Source of the DNA: Proteiniborus sp. DW1
GTDB lineage: Bacteria; Bacillota; Clostridia; Tissierellales; Proteiniboraceae
DNA length: 64,000 nt
NCBI RefSeq assembly: GCF_900095305.1
Contig: NZ_FMDO01000013.1
Location: 109,077-173,076 of the forward strand
Direction: 5' to 3'
The notes under the pieces were generated by a model that saw nothing but the letters and a program-made list of their open reading frames with translations, was not told the DNA's origin and ran no database searches. A program made the position numbers and the translations under genes. Shown one piece after another: positions 45,213-53,510 of this stretch (its first letter is position 1; every line of letters starts with the position of its first letter).

Positions 45213-46934
45213 ATGTACAAATATTCGGGGATTACGGTAAGTGAGTTGCTAGAACTTGAAATCATGAGGGATGCAAAGATTTTAGGTGGGCAAGCAGGAT
45301 TAAACAGAAAAATAACAAAATTGAATGTTATGGAAGTGCCTGATATTTTAAATTGGGTTGAGGATGGAGAATTTTTGCTTACTACAGCTTATTCTATAAA
45401 GGATAACTTGACTAAACTCCAAGAACTTATTCCAGAGTTGAATAAAAAAGGTTTAGCTGGATTAGGTGTGAAGACTAAGAGATATATAGAAGATATTCCT
45501 TATAGTACCTTAAAATTAGCCAATGAACTTGGATTCCCTCTAATAGAAATACCACTCGAGATTTCCTATTCTGATATTATAGCTGATGCATTGACTGAAA
45601 TTGTAAATAATCAAACTAGCATACTTTGTAGGATAGACAATATTCACAACAAGTTAATTAATGTTATGCTAAGTGGAGGCGGTCTAAAGGAAATTGCTAA
45701 AGCACTATTTGATAGTATAGACAACAATTCAATGGCTATAAAAGAATCTCTTTTTGAGTCAAGCGTGACTTTTTGTGATGAGTCTAAGAAAAAACAGATA
45801 GAATCTATTATTGAAGCAGAAACATTTAAAAGAGAAAAAGATATTTATGGATTTGGTAATAAGTTTTATTACACAAAACATACCGATTTAATAGGAGGAG
45901 AAAAGGTAGATAGATTAACTATCCCAATCTATACAAAGGAAAGAGAATATGGATATATATATATTTGGGAAGATAAGCAACCTATTACTCCTGTAGAATT
46001 AACTGTGATAGAAGCAGCTATACCGATTATTGCCTTAGATCTCAATAAAAAGTTGTCTATATTTGAAATAGAAAGTAAGCACAAGGTTGAATTCTTTGAA
46101 GACTTGTTCTCAAGTGACGGTAACAGGCATCAGAAAGCATTAGAAAGAGCTTCGTATTTTGACTTTGATAGCAAATTAGGATATTCAGTAATAGTTATTT
46201 CAGTAAATGATAAGGACAAAAATAACCAGTATAATCCTGATACAACTAGGTATCTGCAGCAAATAAATGTCAGATTGTTAAGTATTATTAGCAGAATAAT
46301 AAAGAACAGGAAAGAAAGAATTATATATGGTAATAAAAGCAATAGTATAATAATTCTTTTTGGTACAGAAGTAGGTGCTAGAGAAGCTAAGATTAAACAG
46401 AGTATTAACTCATTTTGCAATGAAATATTTAGATATGCAGAATATGAACATTTAAGTGACATGATATCTATAGGAGTAGGGAGAAACTATAAGGATACAC
46501 ATGAACTATGGAAGGGATATAGAGAAGCAAACAGAGCTGTAGAATGCAAAAAAAGGTCAAGTGACAAAAGAGTGACTCATTATGACGATTTAGGTATATT
46601 TAGAATTCTTTCTTATGAAGAATTACAGCCAGAGCTACAGCAGTTTTATAAAGAAATACTAGAACCTTTAGTGAAATATGACAAAGAGAAGGGTACAGAC
46701 CTTATCGAAACTCTAAAGAAATATTTCGAATGTGCAGGAAATTTAAAAAAGGTATCAGAGGAGATGTTTACCCATTATAATACTGTGATTTATAGAATTC
46801 AGAGAATAAAAGAAATAACCGGGATAGACTTTGAAGACTATAATGACAGGCTTAACTTTCAGATATCTTTAAAAATTTTAGAAATGCAGGAAAATGAAAG
46901 AACTAACACTAGTGGAACAGGAACTCCCCGTTAA
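45213..46934 (+). CDS. PucR family transcriptional regulator
   Basis: 573 residues. N-terminal PucR domain (~5-125; GITVSELLELEIMRDAKILGG, GEFLLTTAYSIKD), a middle GAF/GGDEF-like part, and a C-terminal helix-turn-helix of the PucR/CdaR type (LIETLKKYFECAGNLKKVSEEMFTHYNTVIYRIQRIKEITG, split around residues 505-550). PucR proteins activate purine and related catabolic genes, with ligands such as allantoin-type ureides. It stands just upstream of the carbamoyltransferase cluster, likely its target. The effector could be a pyrimidine-derived ureide. Confidence 0.93.
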   Translation: MYKYSGITVSELLELEIMRDAKILGGQAGLNRKITKLNVMEVPDILNWVEDGEFLLTTAYSIKDNLTKLQELIPELNKKGLAGLGVKTKRYIEDIPYSTLKLANELGFPLIEIPLEISYSDIIADALTEIVNNQTSILCRIDNIHNKLINVMLSGGGLKEIAKALFDSIDNNSMAIKESLFESSVTFCDESKKKQIESIIEAETFKREKDIYGFGNKFYYTKHTDLIGGEKVDRLTIPIYTKEREYGYIYIWEDKQPITPVELTVIEAAIPIIALDLNKKLSIFEIESKHKVEFFEDLFSSDGNRHQKALERASYFDFDSKLGYSVIVISVNDKDKNNQYNPDTTRYLQQINVRLLSIISRIIKNRKERIIYGNKSNSIIILFGTEVGAREAKIKQSINSFCNEIFRYAEYEHLSDMISIGVGRNYKDTHELWKGYREANRAVECKKRSSDKRVTHYDDLGIFRILSYEELQPELQQFYKEILEPLVKYDKEKGTDLIETLKKYFECAGNLKKVSEEMFTHYNTVIYRIQRIKEITGIDFEDYNDRLNFQISLKILEMQENERTNTSGTGTPR

Positions 46935-46953
46935 ATTTTGGGGAGTTTTTTCT
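46922..46953 (+). terminator. Terminator of the pucR-type gene
   Basis: An 8-bp stem (AACTCCCC with GGGGAGTT) overlaps the stop codon and runs into TTTTTTTCTTTT. Confidence 0.85.
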
Positions 46954-47083
46954 TTTGTTGCTTTTATTAACTACTAACAAAGATAAGCAATAATATTTAG
47001 ATAGTGTACCTAAAGAAATAGAGATACAAATAATATATTATATTAGTTAGAAACAACATGATAGCTTTTGAAGGATTGATTCT

Positions 47084-48043
47084 ATGAATGCAACGGCCAT
47101 TTGCAAGGAGCTATATGAATATATACAAAATAATCAACCAATAGGACAGGTTCATTCAGTATTTGATAATAGTTTCAATGTATTAGATGAGAACAATCAA
47201 TTTATTACCTTTCTAGGACCAAGCAAACCCATGTCTCCGAACTCTATAAAAATTAGAGAAAAAAGCTCATTTTTAAATTCAGATATTAAACAAGGACAAA
47301 AGCTTACTTTTTTAAAAGATTATGTTTTAATAGAGGATAGCAATATAGAAGTTTTTTACAATAAAGTATCTTTGTGGGATAAGAAACCACTCTTATTTTT
47401 AGATGGTGGCTTAGAAAAGGAATTTGTGGAAAACGTTTTAAAAAAACTCAATAAAATGGGGAGTTTTATTGTTAAAGAAGGTAAAAAAGACGGTATTGCC
47501 CCATTACTAAAAACCCTTATAGGACGAATAAAAGGCTTGGAGCTCCTATTAGATAATAAGATGAATCTAAGTAAAAGAGAAGAATTTATTCGAGAAAGGT
47601 TTTTATCCTTTATTGATAGTTACATAATGGGAGACTTAGATGCCATTGCACGGAAGGCTGGCAGCATAGTAGGGTATGGAGTAGGTCTTACACCTTCTAT
47701 GGATGATTTTTTATCTGGAATTATGGTATCACAAGTATATTTATCAGCGTATCTAAATCATGATTTATCAAGAACTTTTGAAGTAAATAAGGCTATCATT
47801 AAACATATAAAAAACAAGACAACCTTAATTAGTCAAGAGATGATGATACATTCGTCAAGGGGCGAAGTAAATGAGGATGTGAGAAATCTAATGATTTTCT
47901 TTATTACAGGCAGTTCTTTAGAGGATTTTTATAAATGTCTTAAAAAGGTTTCTGATATAGGAGAAACTTCTGGGATAGATATGATTTCTGGCATATACAT
48001 AGGTAGCTGCATAGCACTTAACCAATACTTAGGAGGTAGATAA
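47084..48043 (+). CDS. DUF2877 protein, AllH-like component of oxamate carbamoyltransferase-type enzyme
   Basis: 319 residues. The DUF2877 hallmark GYGVGLTPSMDDFLSGIMV lies near residues 202-220. In E. coli, AllH (YlbF) together with AllF (FdrA) and AllG (YlbE) forms the oxamic transcarbamylase that phosphorolyses oxalurate to oxamate and carbamoyl phosphate. Homologues of all three are consecutive here. The gene starts at an ATG with GAAGGATTGATTCT upstream; its stop is 1 base before the FdrA ATG. The substrate here may be ureidomalonate rather than oxalurate. Confidence 0.85.
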   Translation: MNATAICKELYEYIQNNQPIGQVHSVFDNSFNVLDENNQFITFLGPSKPMSPNSIKIREKSSFLNSDIKQGQKLTFLKDYVLIEDSNIEVFYNKVSLWDKKPLLFLDGGLEKEFVENVLKKLNKMGSFIVKEGKKDGIAPLLKTLIGRIKGLELLLDNKMNLSKREEFIRERFLSFIDSYIMGDLDAIARKAGSIVGYGVGLTPSMDDFLSGIMVSQVYLSAYLNHDLSRTFEVNKAIIKHIKNKTTLISQEMMIHSSRGEVNEDVRNLMIFFITGSSLEDFYKCLKKVSDIGETSGIDMISGIYIGSCIALNQYLGGR

Positions 48044-48044
48044 C

Positions 48045-49598
48045 ATGAGTAGCGTAAAATATGAAATTAGAAAAAATACCTACTATGATTCAGTAACACT
48101 GATGATTATTTCCAAGGAAATTAAGAAGATAGCTGGAGTACACGAGGCCCTAGTAGGTATGGGTACAGACTTAAACAAGGAACTAGCAGAGAATCTCGGA
48201 ATTTCACATGACGATATAAGAGCAATTACACCAAATGATTTCTTTGTATCAGTATTAGCAGATGACAATGTTCAAATTGAAGCAATATCAGCAGAAGTAG
48301 AAAGACTACTTAGTGCAAAGAAAAGCAATAGTGATTCAGATTATATGCCACCGACACTAGAGTCAGCATTAAAGCATGAGCCAGATTCGAACATAGTAGT
48401 TATATCAGTTGCAGGTGAATATGCAGCAGCAGAAGCAAAGAAAGCTTTAAATAATGACCTGCATGTAATGCTGTTTAGTGACAACGTAACTGTAGAGCAA
48501 GAAAGAGAGCTTAAGGAACTAGCTTGTCAAAAAGGTCTTTTAATGATGGGACCAGACTGTGGTACAGCTATTATTAATAACGTGCCTTTGGCATTTGCAA
48601 ATGTAATTAAAAAAGGACATATAGGAATAGTTGGAGCATCAGGGACTGGAACACAGGAAGTATCAGTTATCATAGATAAGCTAGGTGAAGGGGTATCACA
48701 AGTAATAGGAACTGGCGGCAGAGACCTAAAATCAGAAATAGGTGGACTTATGATGCTACAAGGTATAGAGGCATTAAAGAATGACCCGCAAACAAAAGTT
48801 ATAGTACTAGTATCTAAGCCTCCAGCAGAGGAAGTAGCAGAAAAGGTATTAAAAGCTATAGAAAATTCTCCGAAGCCAGTAGTCGTAGACTTTATAGGTG
48901 GAGATAGGGACCTTATAGAAAAATATGGTGCATATGCATGTGTATCACTTGAAGATGCTGCTAGAAAAGCAGTAGCACTTTTAAGAGGAGAAGAAGTTAA
49001 AGACTTTGAGGGATTTGATCTATCAGATAAAGAAATAGAAAACATAGTAAATAGTGAAGTATCTAAACTAGATAAGAATCAAAAATACCTTAGAGGATTT
49101 TATACAGGAGGAACATTAACAGACGAAGCAATGAAGCTTCTTGGAAAAGACTTTGATATATATTCAAATATTCCACTTTCACCTGAATTTAGACTTGAAG
49201 ATGTTAGAGTAAGCAAAGAGCATACATGTATAGATTTTGGTGATGACGAGTTTACAAGAGGAAAGCCTCACCCAATGATAGATCCAGTATCTAGAGTAGA
49301 ACGTCTAATGAAGGAAGATGACGAAGAAGTAGCAGTAGTGCTAATGGATTTTGTATTAGGATATGGCTCCCATGAAGATCCAGTAGGAGAAATGCTTCCA
49401 GCTATAAAAGCAGCTAAAGATAGAATGGCTGCAAAAGGTAAGTATCTTTGTGTTATAGGTTCAATTTGCGGTACAGAAAATGATCCACAAAGCTTGGAGG
49501 AATCACAAAGAAGATTAGAAGAAGCAGGAGTTATAGTGATGCCTTCAAATGCACAAGCTGTAAGATTAACAGGACTTATCCTTAACAAAATTAAGTAG
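48045..49598 (+). CDS. fdrA: FdrA/AllF-like acyl-CoA synthetase-fold protein (carbamoyltransferase component)
   Basis: 517 residues. A short N-terminal domain (~1-95) precedes a succinyl-CoA synthetase alpha-like CoA-binding fold (VISVAGEYAAAEAKKAL, MMGPDCGTAIINNVPLAFANV, GHIGIVGASGTGTQEVSVIID). A ligase-like second half follows (GFYTGGTLTDEAM). FdrA is the AllF subunit of the oxamate carbamoyltransferase. Full-length FdrA proteins are ~550 residues; this one ends near residue 517 and a 56-residue protein lies directly downstream. GAGGTAGATAAC precedes the ATG. Confidence 0.9.
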   Translation: MSSVKYEIRKNTYYDSVTLMIISKEIKKIAGVHEALVGMGTDLNKELAENLGISHDDIRAITPNDFFVSVLADDNVQIEAISAEVERLLSAKKSNSDSDYMPPTLESALKHEPDSNIVVISVAGEYAAAEAKKALNNDLHVMLFSDNVTVEQERELKELACQKGLLMMGPDCGTAIINNVPLAFANVIKKGHIGIVGASGTGTQEVSVIIDKLGEGVSQVIGTGGRDLKSEIGGLMMLQGIEALKNDPQTKVIVLVSKPPAEEVAEKVLKAIENSPKPVVVDFIGGDRDLIEKYGAYACVSLEDAARKAVALLRGEEVKDFEGFDLSDKEIENIVNSEVSKLDKNQKYLRGFYTGGTLTDEAMKLLGKDFDIYSNIPLSPEFRLEDVRVSKEHTCIDFGDDEFTRGKPHPMIDPVSRVERLMKEDDEEVAVVLMDFVLGYGSHEDPVGEMLPAIKAAKDRMAAKGKYLCVIGSICGTENDPQSLEESQRRLEEAGVIVMPSNAQAVRLTGLILNKIK

Positions 49599-49614
49599 GT
49601 TTGGAGGGTATAGA

Positions 49615-49785
49615 ATGTCAAAGATAAATGAACTATTCAATAAAGAAGTAAAAGTAGTCAATATTGGACTGGAATCATTTTACAATGATTTAAAAAAACA
49701 AAAAGTTTCAGTTATCCATGTAAATTGGAGACCGGCAGCAGGTGGAAATAAGAAAATGGCATCACTTTTATCTAGATTGAAATAG
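49615..49785 (+). CDS. 56-aa protein between FdrA and AllG, possible detached C-terminal piece of FdrA
   Basis: The ATG at 49615 follows GGAGGGTATAGA and the frame runs 56 residues to TAG. It contains VVNIGLESFYNDL and a VSVIHVNWRPAAGG motif, then a basic helix (NKKMASLLSRLK). The W-R-P-(A/P)-A-G-G ending resembles a short segment found at the C-terminus of FdrA-type proteins, so it may be the same element encoded apart. It lies 16 bases after fdrA and 41 before the AllG-like gene. Confidence 0.8.
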   Translation: MSKINELFNKEVKVVNIGLESFYNDLKKQKVSVIHVNWRPAAGGNKKMASLLSRLK

Positions 49786-49826
49786 ATTACCTTAACCAAT
49801 AAATATATGACGAGGAGTGATTTAAA

Positions 49827-51089
49827 ATGATAGCAGAAAAGATTGCACAGGCCAATAAAGAGGCTGTTGAACGTTTGCTAAATGCTCAACCTACTCTTGT
49901 TGGAATAGGAACAGCTGGACAAAATATACCAGGAATGACTAAAAAGACTGTATTACATGCAGGACCACCGGTAACATGGGATAAAATGAGTGGACCATTA
50001 AGAGGAGCTGTTATAGGAGGACTTATTTATGAAGGACTTGCTACTAATGAAGAAGAAGCTATAAAGTTGGCGGAATCTGGAGAAATAACATTTGATCCAT
50101 GCCATCATCATGATGCAGTAGGACCAATGGCAGGAGTTGTAACTTACTCAATGCCAGTATGGATAGTACAAAACAAGACATATGGAAACTATGCTTACTG
50201 TACACTAAATGAAGGCTTAGGAAAAGTTCTTCGTTTTGGATCATATGGTGAAGAAGTTATTACTAGACTTAAATGGATGGAAAATACATTGGCACCAGTA
50301 CTTAGAGCTACATTAGAGTTATGTGGAGAAATTGACCTAAAAACTATGATAGCTCAAGTAGTTCAAATGGGTGACGAAGGACATAACAGAAATAAAGCTG
50401 GTACATCATTATTAATAAGAGAATTAGCTCCATATATAGTACAGACTAAATTCTCTGAGCAAGATAAAGTAGATGTTCTAAAGTTCATGCATAGCAATGA
50501 CCACTTCTTCTTAAACCTAACTATGCCAGCAGCTAAATGTTCACTAGAGCCAATGAAAGGTATTAAATACAGTACATTAGTATATACAATGGCTAGAAAT
50601 GGTACTGAATTTGGTATTAGAGTAGCAGGTTTAGGAGATAGATGGTTTACAGCACCAGCAGAAATTATTAATGGATTATACTTCCCTGGCTATACAGAGA
50701 AGGATGCTAACCCAGACATTGGTGACAGTGCTATAACAGAAACATGTGGTATTGGTGGCTTTGCAATGGCAGCAGCTATACCTATAGTACAATTCGTAGG
50801 CGGAGTACCACAAGATGCACTTAACTACTCAAAATCAATGTATGAAATTACCGAAGCAGAAAATAACACATATAAAATTCCAGTTCTTGATTTTAGAGGT
50901 ACTGCTACGGGTATAGATATTCAAAAGGTCATTGAAACAGGCATACGCCCAATAATAAATACAGGTATTGCTCATAAGGATGCTGGAGTTGGTCAAGTAG
51001 GAGCAGGATTGGTTCATCCACCAATGAAATGCTTTGAAGATGCACTAGAAGCTTTTGTAGAACAATTAGAAGCTGAAGGCGCATTATAA
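49827..51089 (+). CDS. DUF1116 protein, AllG-like component of oxamate carbamoyltransferase-type enzyme
   Basis: 420 residues, the same size as E. coli YlbE/AllG. Conserved DUF1116 stretches include VGIGTAGQNIPGMTKKTVLHAGPP, PCHHHDAVGPMAGV (metal- or phosphate-binding-looking His cluster at ~90), GDEGHNRNKAGTSL, and GIGGFAMAAAIPIVQFVGG (each given in part). With the FdrA and DUF2877 proteins it should form the carbamoyl-transferring complex. The start has GAGGAGTGATTTAAA. Confidence 0.9.
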   Translation: MIAEKIAQANKEAVERLLNAQPTLVGIGTAGQNIPGMTKKTVLHAGPPVTWDKMSGPLRGAVIGGLIYEGLATNEEEAIKLAESGEITFDPCHHHDAVGPMAGVVTYSMPVWIVQNKTYGNYAYCTLNEGLGKVLRFGSYGEEVITRLKWMENTLAPVLRATLELCGEIDLKTMIAQVVQMGDEGHNRNKAGTSLLIRELAPYIVQTKFSEQDKVDVLKFMHSNDHFFLNLTMPAAKCSLEPMKGIKYSTLVYTMARNGTEFGIRVAGLGDRWFTAPAEIINGLYFPGYTEKDANPDIGDSAITETCGIGGFAMAAAIPIVQFVGGVPQDALNYSKSMYEITEAENNTYKIPVLDFRGTATGIDIQKVIETGIRPIINTGIAHKDAGVGQVGAGLVHPPMKCFEDALEAFVEQLEAEGAL

Positions 51090-51185
51090 AGTATATAGCA
51101 TCAAAATAAAGTAAACTTTAATTAAAACTGAGCTTAAAAATATTTAAAAATGAAAAAATATTAAAAATAAAGGGAGGAATTTTTA

Positions 51186-51986
51186 ATGTTATTACAAAAC
51201 TGGAACAAAGTTAAAATGTATGATTTAACTCAAAACACAAGCCATTTAACACCACCATGGCCAACATATGAACCACTACAAGTTAAATTCTTCAAGAGAT
51301 TATCACCAAATGGTGCTAATGGACAATTGATCACTACATCAAATCACGTTGGAACACACTTAGATGGTCCTTTACACTTTGATACAGCTGGTGATGATAT
51401 AGCTTCATTACCACTTAATAAATTAGTAGGACCTGGAGTTATAGTTGACTTATCAGACATAGCTGAAGACTATGGAATCTACACTCCACAAGATATCATG
51501 GACAGAGTGGAAGTTAGAAAAGGTGACATTCTTATAATCAATACTGGATACCACAAATATGGTTGGGATCAACCAGAAGCTGATGAAAAAAGATATATGC
51601 TAAGACACCCAGGACCATCAATGGACTTCGTTGATTGGGTAAAAGAAATGGAGATAGCTTGGATAGGTGTTGACTGTGGTTCTGCTGACCATCCAATGAA
51701 CACTAAGATTCGTGACTGGGAGCCAAGAGAAGCAGAAGCATGTGACAAATATCTAAGAGAAAAATACGGAAAAGGCTTAGACGAAATGTATCCATGGCCA
51801 AACGTATACCAAGCAATGCATATAATGGTATTTCCAAAACCACACGAAATAATCCACGCTGAGAACCTTGGTGGAGAAATAGATAAAGTACTTAATAGAC
51901 GTATGATAATTGGATGCTTCCCATGGAAATTTGAAGGTGGAGAATCAGCATTCTGCCGTATAGTAGCATTTGATGTTGAAGAATAA
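51186..51986 (+). CDS. Cyclase family (kynurenine formamidase-like) metal-dependent hydrolase
   Basis: 266 residues. The metal-binding motif is in SNHVGTHLDGPLHFD (~55-69), matching the HxGTHxDxPxH signature of the family. A later glutamate-containing part (IIHAENLGGEID) supplies the usual catalytic or ligand residue. Known members open cyclic or N-formyl amides, such as isatin hydrolase and kynurenine formamidase. Within this cluster it is the best candidate for opening the barbiturate ring to ureidomalonate, in place of the unrelated classical barbiturase; this is inference. GGGAGGAATTTTTA precedes the ATG. Confidence 0.9.
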   Translation: MLLQNWNKVKMYDLTQNTSHLTPPWPTYEPLQVKFFKRLSPNGANGQLITTSNHVGTHLDGPLHFDTAGDDIASLPLNKLVGPGVIVDLSDIAEDYGIYTPQDIMDRVEVRKGDILIINTGYHKYGWDQPEADEKRYMLRHPGPSMDFVDWVKEMEIAWIGVDCGSADHPMNTKIRDWEPREAEACDKYLREKYGKGLDEMYPWPNVYQAMHIMVFPKPHEIIHAENLGGEIDKVLNRRMIIGCFPWKFEGGESAFCRIVAFDVEE

Positions 51987-52001
51987 TAGATTAAAATATG
52001 T

Positions 52002-52036
52002 TAAATAACTGCCCGCCTTTGGCGGGTAGCTATTTA
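52002..52036 (+). terminator. Hairpin after the cyclase-family gene
   Basis: A 16-bp stem with two mismatches, whose core is GCCCGCC with GGCGGGT, lies 16 bases after the stop. No clean T-run. It may attenuate reading into the CoA-transferase gene. Confidence 0.6.
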
Positions 52037-52079
52037 ATTATATAAATTATCATTTTGAATAATAGTAAGAATCATGTCT

Positions 52080-52107
52080 TGTCATTCCAAATGAAGTGAG
52101 GAGTTTC
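52080..52107 (+). repeat. Degenerate copy of a dispersed 28-bp repeat
   Basis: TGTCATTCC followed by GTGAGGA-type bases matches the two better copies at 54476 and 62190 with several changes. Confidence 0.5.
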
Positions 52108-52133
52108 AAATACCTTAAAAGGGGGCGAACCTA

Positions 52134-53321
52134 ATGAAGCAAGCCTTAGACAACATAAAAGTACTTGACCTTACAAGAGTATTAGCTGGACCTTATGCAA
52201 CGATGATACTAGGAGACTTAGGAGCAGACATCATTAAAATTGAAATGCCAGTGACAGGAGACGACTCTAGAGCTTTTGGCCCTTATGTAAATAATGAAAG
52301 TGCTTATTTTATGAGTCTCAATAGAAATAAAAGAAGTATTACTCTAAATCTTAAATCAGAAGAAGGAAAAGAAGTTTTTATAGAAATGGTTAAGAAAGCG
52401 GATGTAGTAGTAGAGAACTTCAGACCTGGAACAATGGAAAAGCTAGGATTGGGATATGATTATCTAGCAAAAGTAAATCCACAACTAATCTATGCAGCTT
52501 CCTCTGGTTATGGTCATACAGGTCCATACAGTAAAAGAGCTGCCTATGATGCAGTAGTACAAGCAATGGGCGGAGTAATGAGCATCACAGGCCAAAAAGA
52601 TGGAAAGCCTACAAGAGTGGGTTCTTCCATAGCAGATATAAACGCAGGATTATTCACAGCTATAGGTATTTTAGCAGCATTAAACAATAGACATGTAACA
52701 GGAAAAGGACAAAAAGTAGATGTGGCTATGCTAGATACTCAAGTAGCTATACTAGAAAATGCTATAGCACGATATGTAGTTACTGGTGAAGTACCAAAAC
52801 CAGGTGGAAACAGACATCCTTCCATAGTACCTTTTGAGCCATTTGAAACATTAGATGGAGAAGTAGTAGTAGCTGCAGGAAATGATGTGTTATGGGCTAA
52901 GTTCTGCCAAGTAATAGGTACAGAGGAATTAATAAATGATGAAAGATTTAAAACTAATCCACTAAGAAACGAAAATTATGAGGAACTAAGACTGCTTATA
53001 GCAGAGCCAATGAAAAAGAAAACAACAAAAGAATGGCTTGAACTATTAGAAAATGCTGGGGTTCCAAATGGACCTATTAATACAGTAGATAAAGTAATAC
53101 AAGACCCACAGGTGTTAGCAAGAGAAATGATAGTGGAAATAGAGCATCCAGTGGCAGGTAAGCTAAAAATGCCTGGAGTACCTATAAAACTAAGTGATAC
53201 GCCTGGAAGTGTCAGAACTCCAGCACCAATTTTAGGCCAACATACAGAAGAAATTTTAAAAGAAGTATTAGGGTATGATGACGAAAAAATACAAAGCTTA
53301 AGAAATAGCAACGCTCTTTAA
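52134..53321 (+). CDS. Class III CoA-transferase (CaiB/BaiF family)
   Basis: 395 residues. N-terminal VLDLTRVLAGPYATMILGDLGAD and the VENFRPGTMEKLGLGYDYL and AASSGYGHTGPYSKRAAYD segments (each in part) are typical. The Asp of the VDVAM-type or ADI region that forms the acyl intermediate lies near residue 170 (SSIADINAG). Class III enzymes move CoA between carboxylic acids. In this cluster it could activate malonate or malonamate with CoA from acetyl- or succinyl-CoA; the acceptor is not visible from sequence. AAAGGGGGCG precedes the ATG, and a strong terminator follows. Confidence 0.93.
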   Translation: MKQALDNIKVLDLTRVLAGPYATMILGDLGADIIKIEMPVTGDDSRAFGPYVNNESAYFMSLNRNKRSITLNLKSEEGKEVFIEMVKKADVVVENFRPGTMEKLGLGYDYLAKVNPQLIYAASSGYGHTGPYSKRAAYDAVVQAMGGVMSITGQKDGKPTRVGSSIADINAGLFTAIGILAALNNRHVTGKGQKVDVAMLDTQVAILENAIARYVVTGEVPKPGGNRHPSIVPFEPFETLDGEVVVAAGNDVLWAKFCQVIGTEELINDERFKTNPLRNENYEELRLLIAEPMKKKTTKEWLELLENAGVPNGPINTVDKVIQDPQVLAREMIVEIEHPVAGKLKMPGVPIKLSDTPGSVRTPAPILGQHTEEILKEVLGYDDEKIQSLRNSNAL

Positions 53322-53322
53322 T

Positions 53323-53355
53323 ATATAAGGCTCCTCCAATGGAGGAGCCTTATAT
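53323..53355 (+). terminator. Terminator of the CoA-transferase gene
   Basis: A perfect 15-bp stem (ATATAAGGCTCCTCC with its complement) and a 3-base loop lie directly after the stop. Confidence 0.85.
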
Positions 53356-53510
53356 TTAAGTTGGTTTATAAGAAAAGTTCATAGTCATAAGGACTATGAA
53401 GTGAAACTTTCCTATTCATTATAAAAAATATGGTATTATATTCTAATATATTGTATAATTTTCTATGAAATTACTTTGTTACTTATCTCATATTACCTAG
53501 GAGGGATACT

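Noticed and set aside
48527..49045. 172-codon minus-strand frame inside fdrA
   Set aside because: Shadow of the conserved FdrA frame; composition is Ser/Pro/Thr-rich as expected from the reverse strand.
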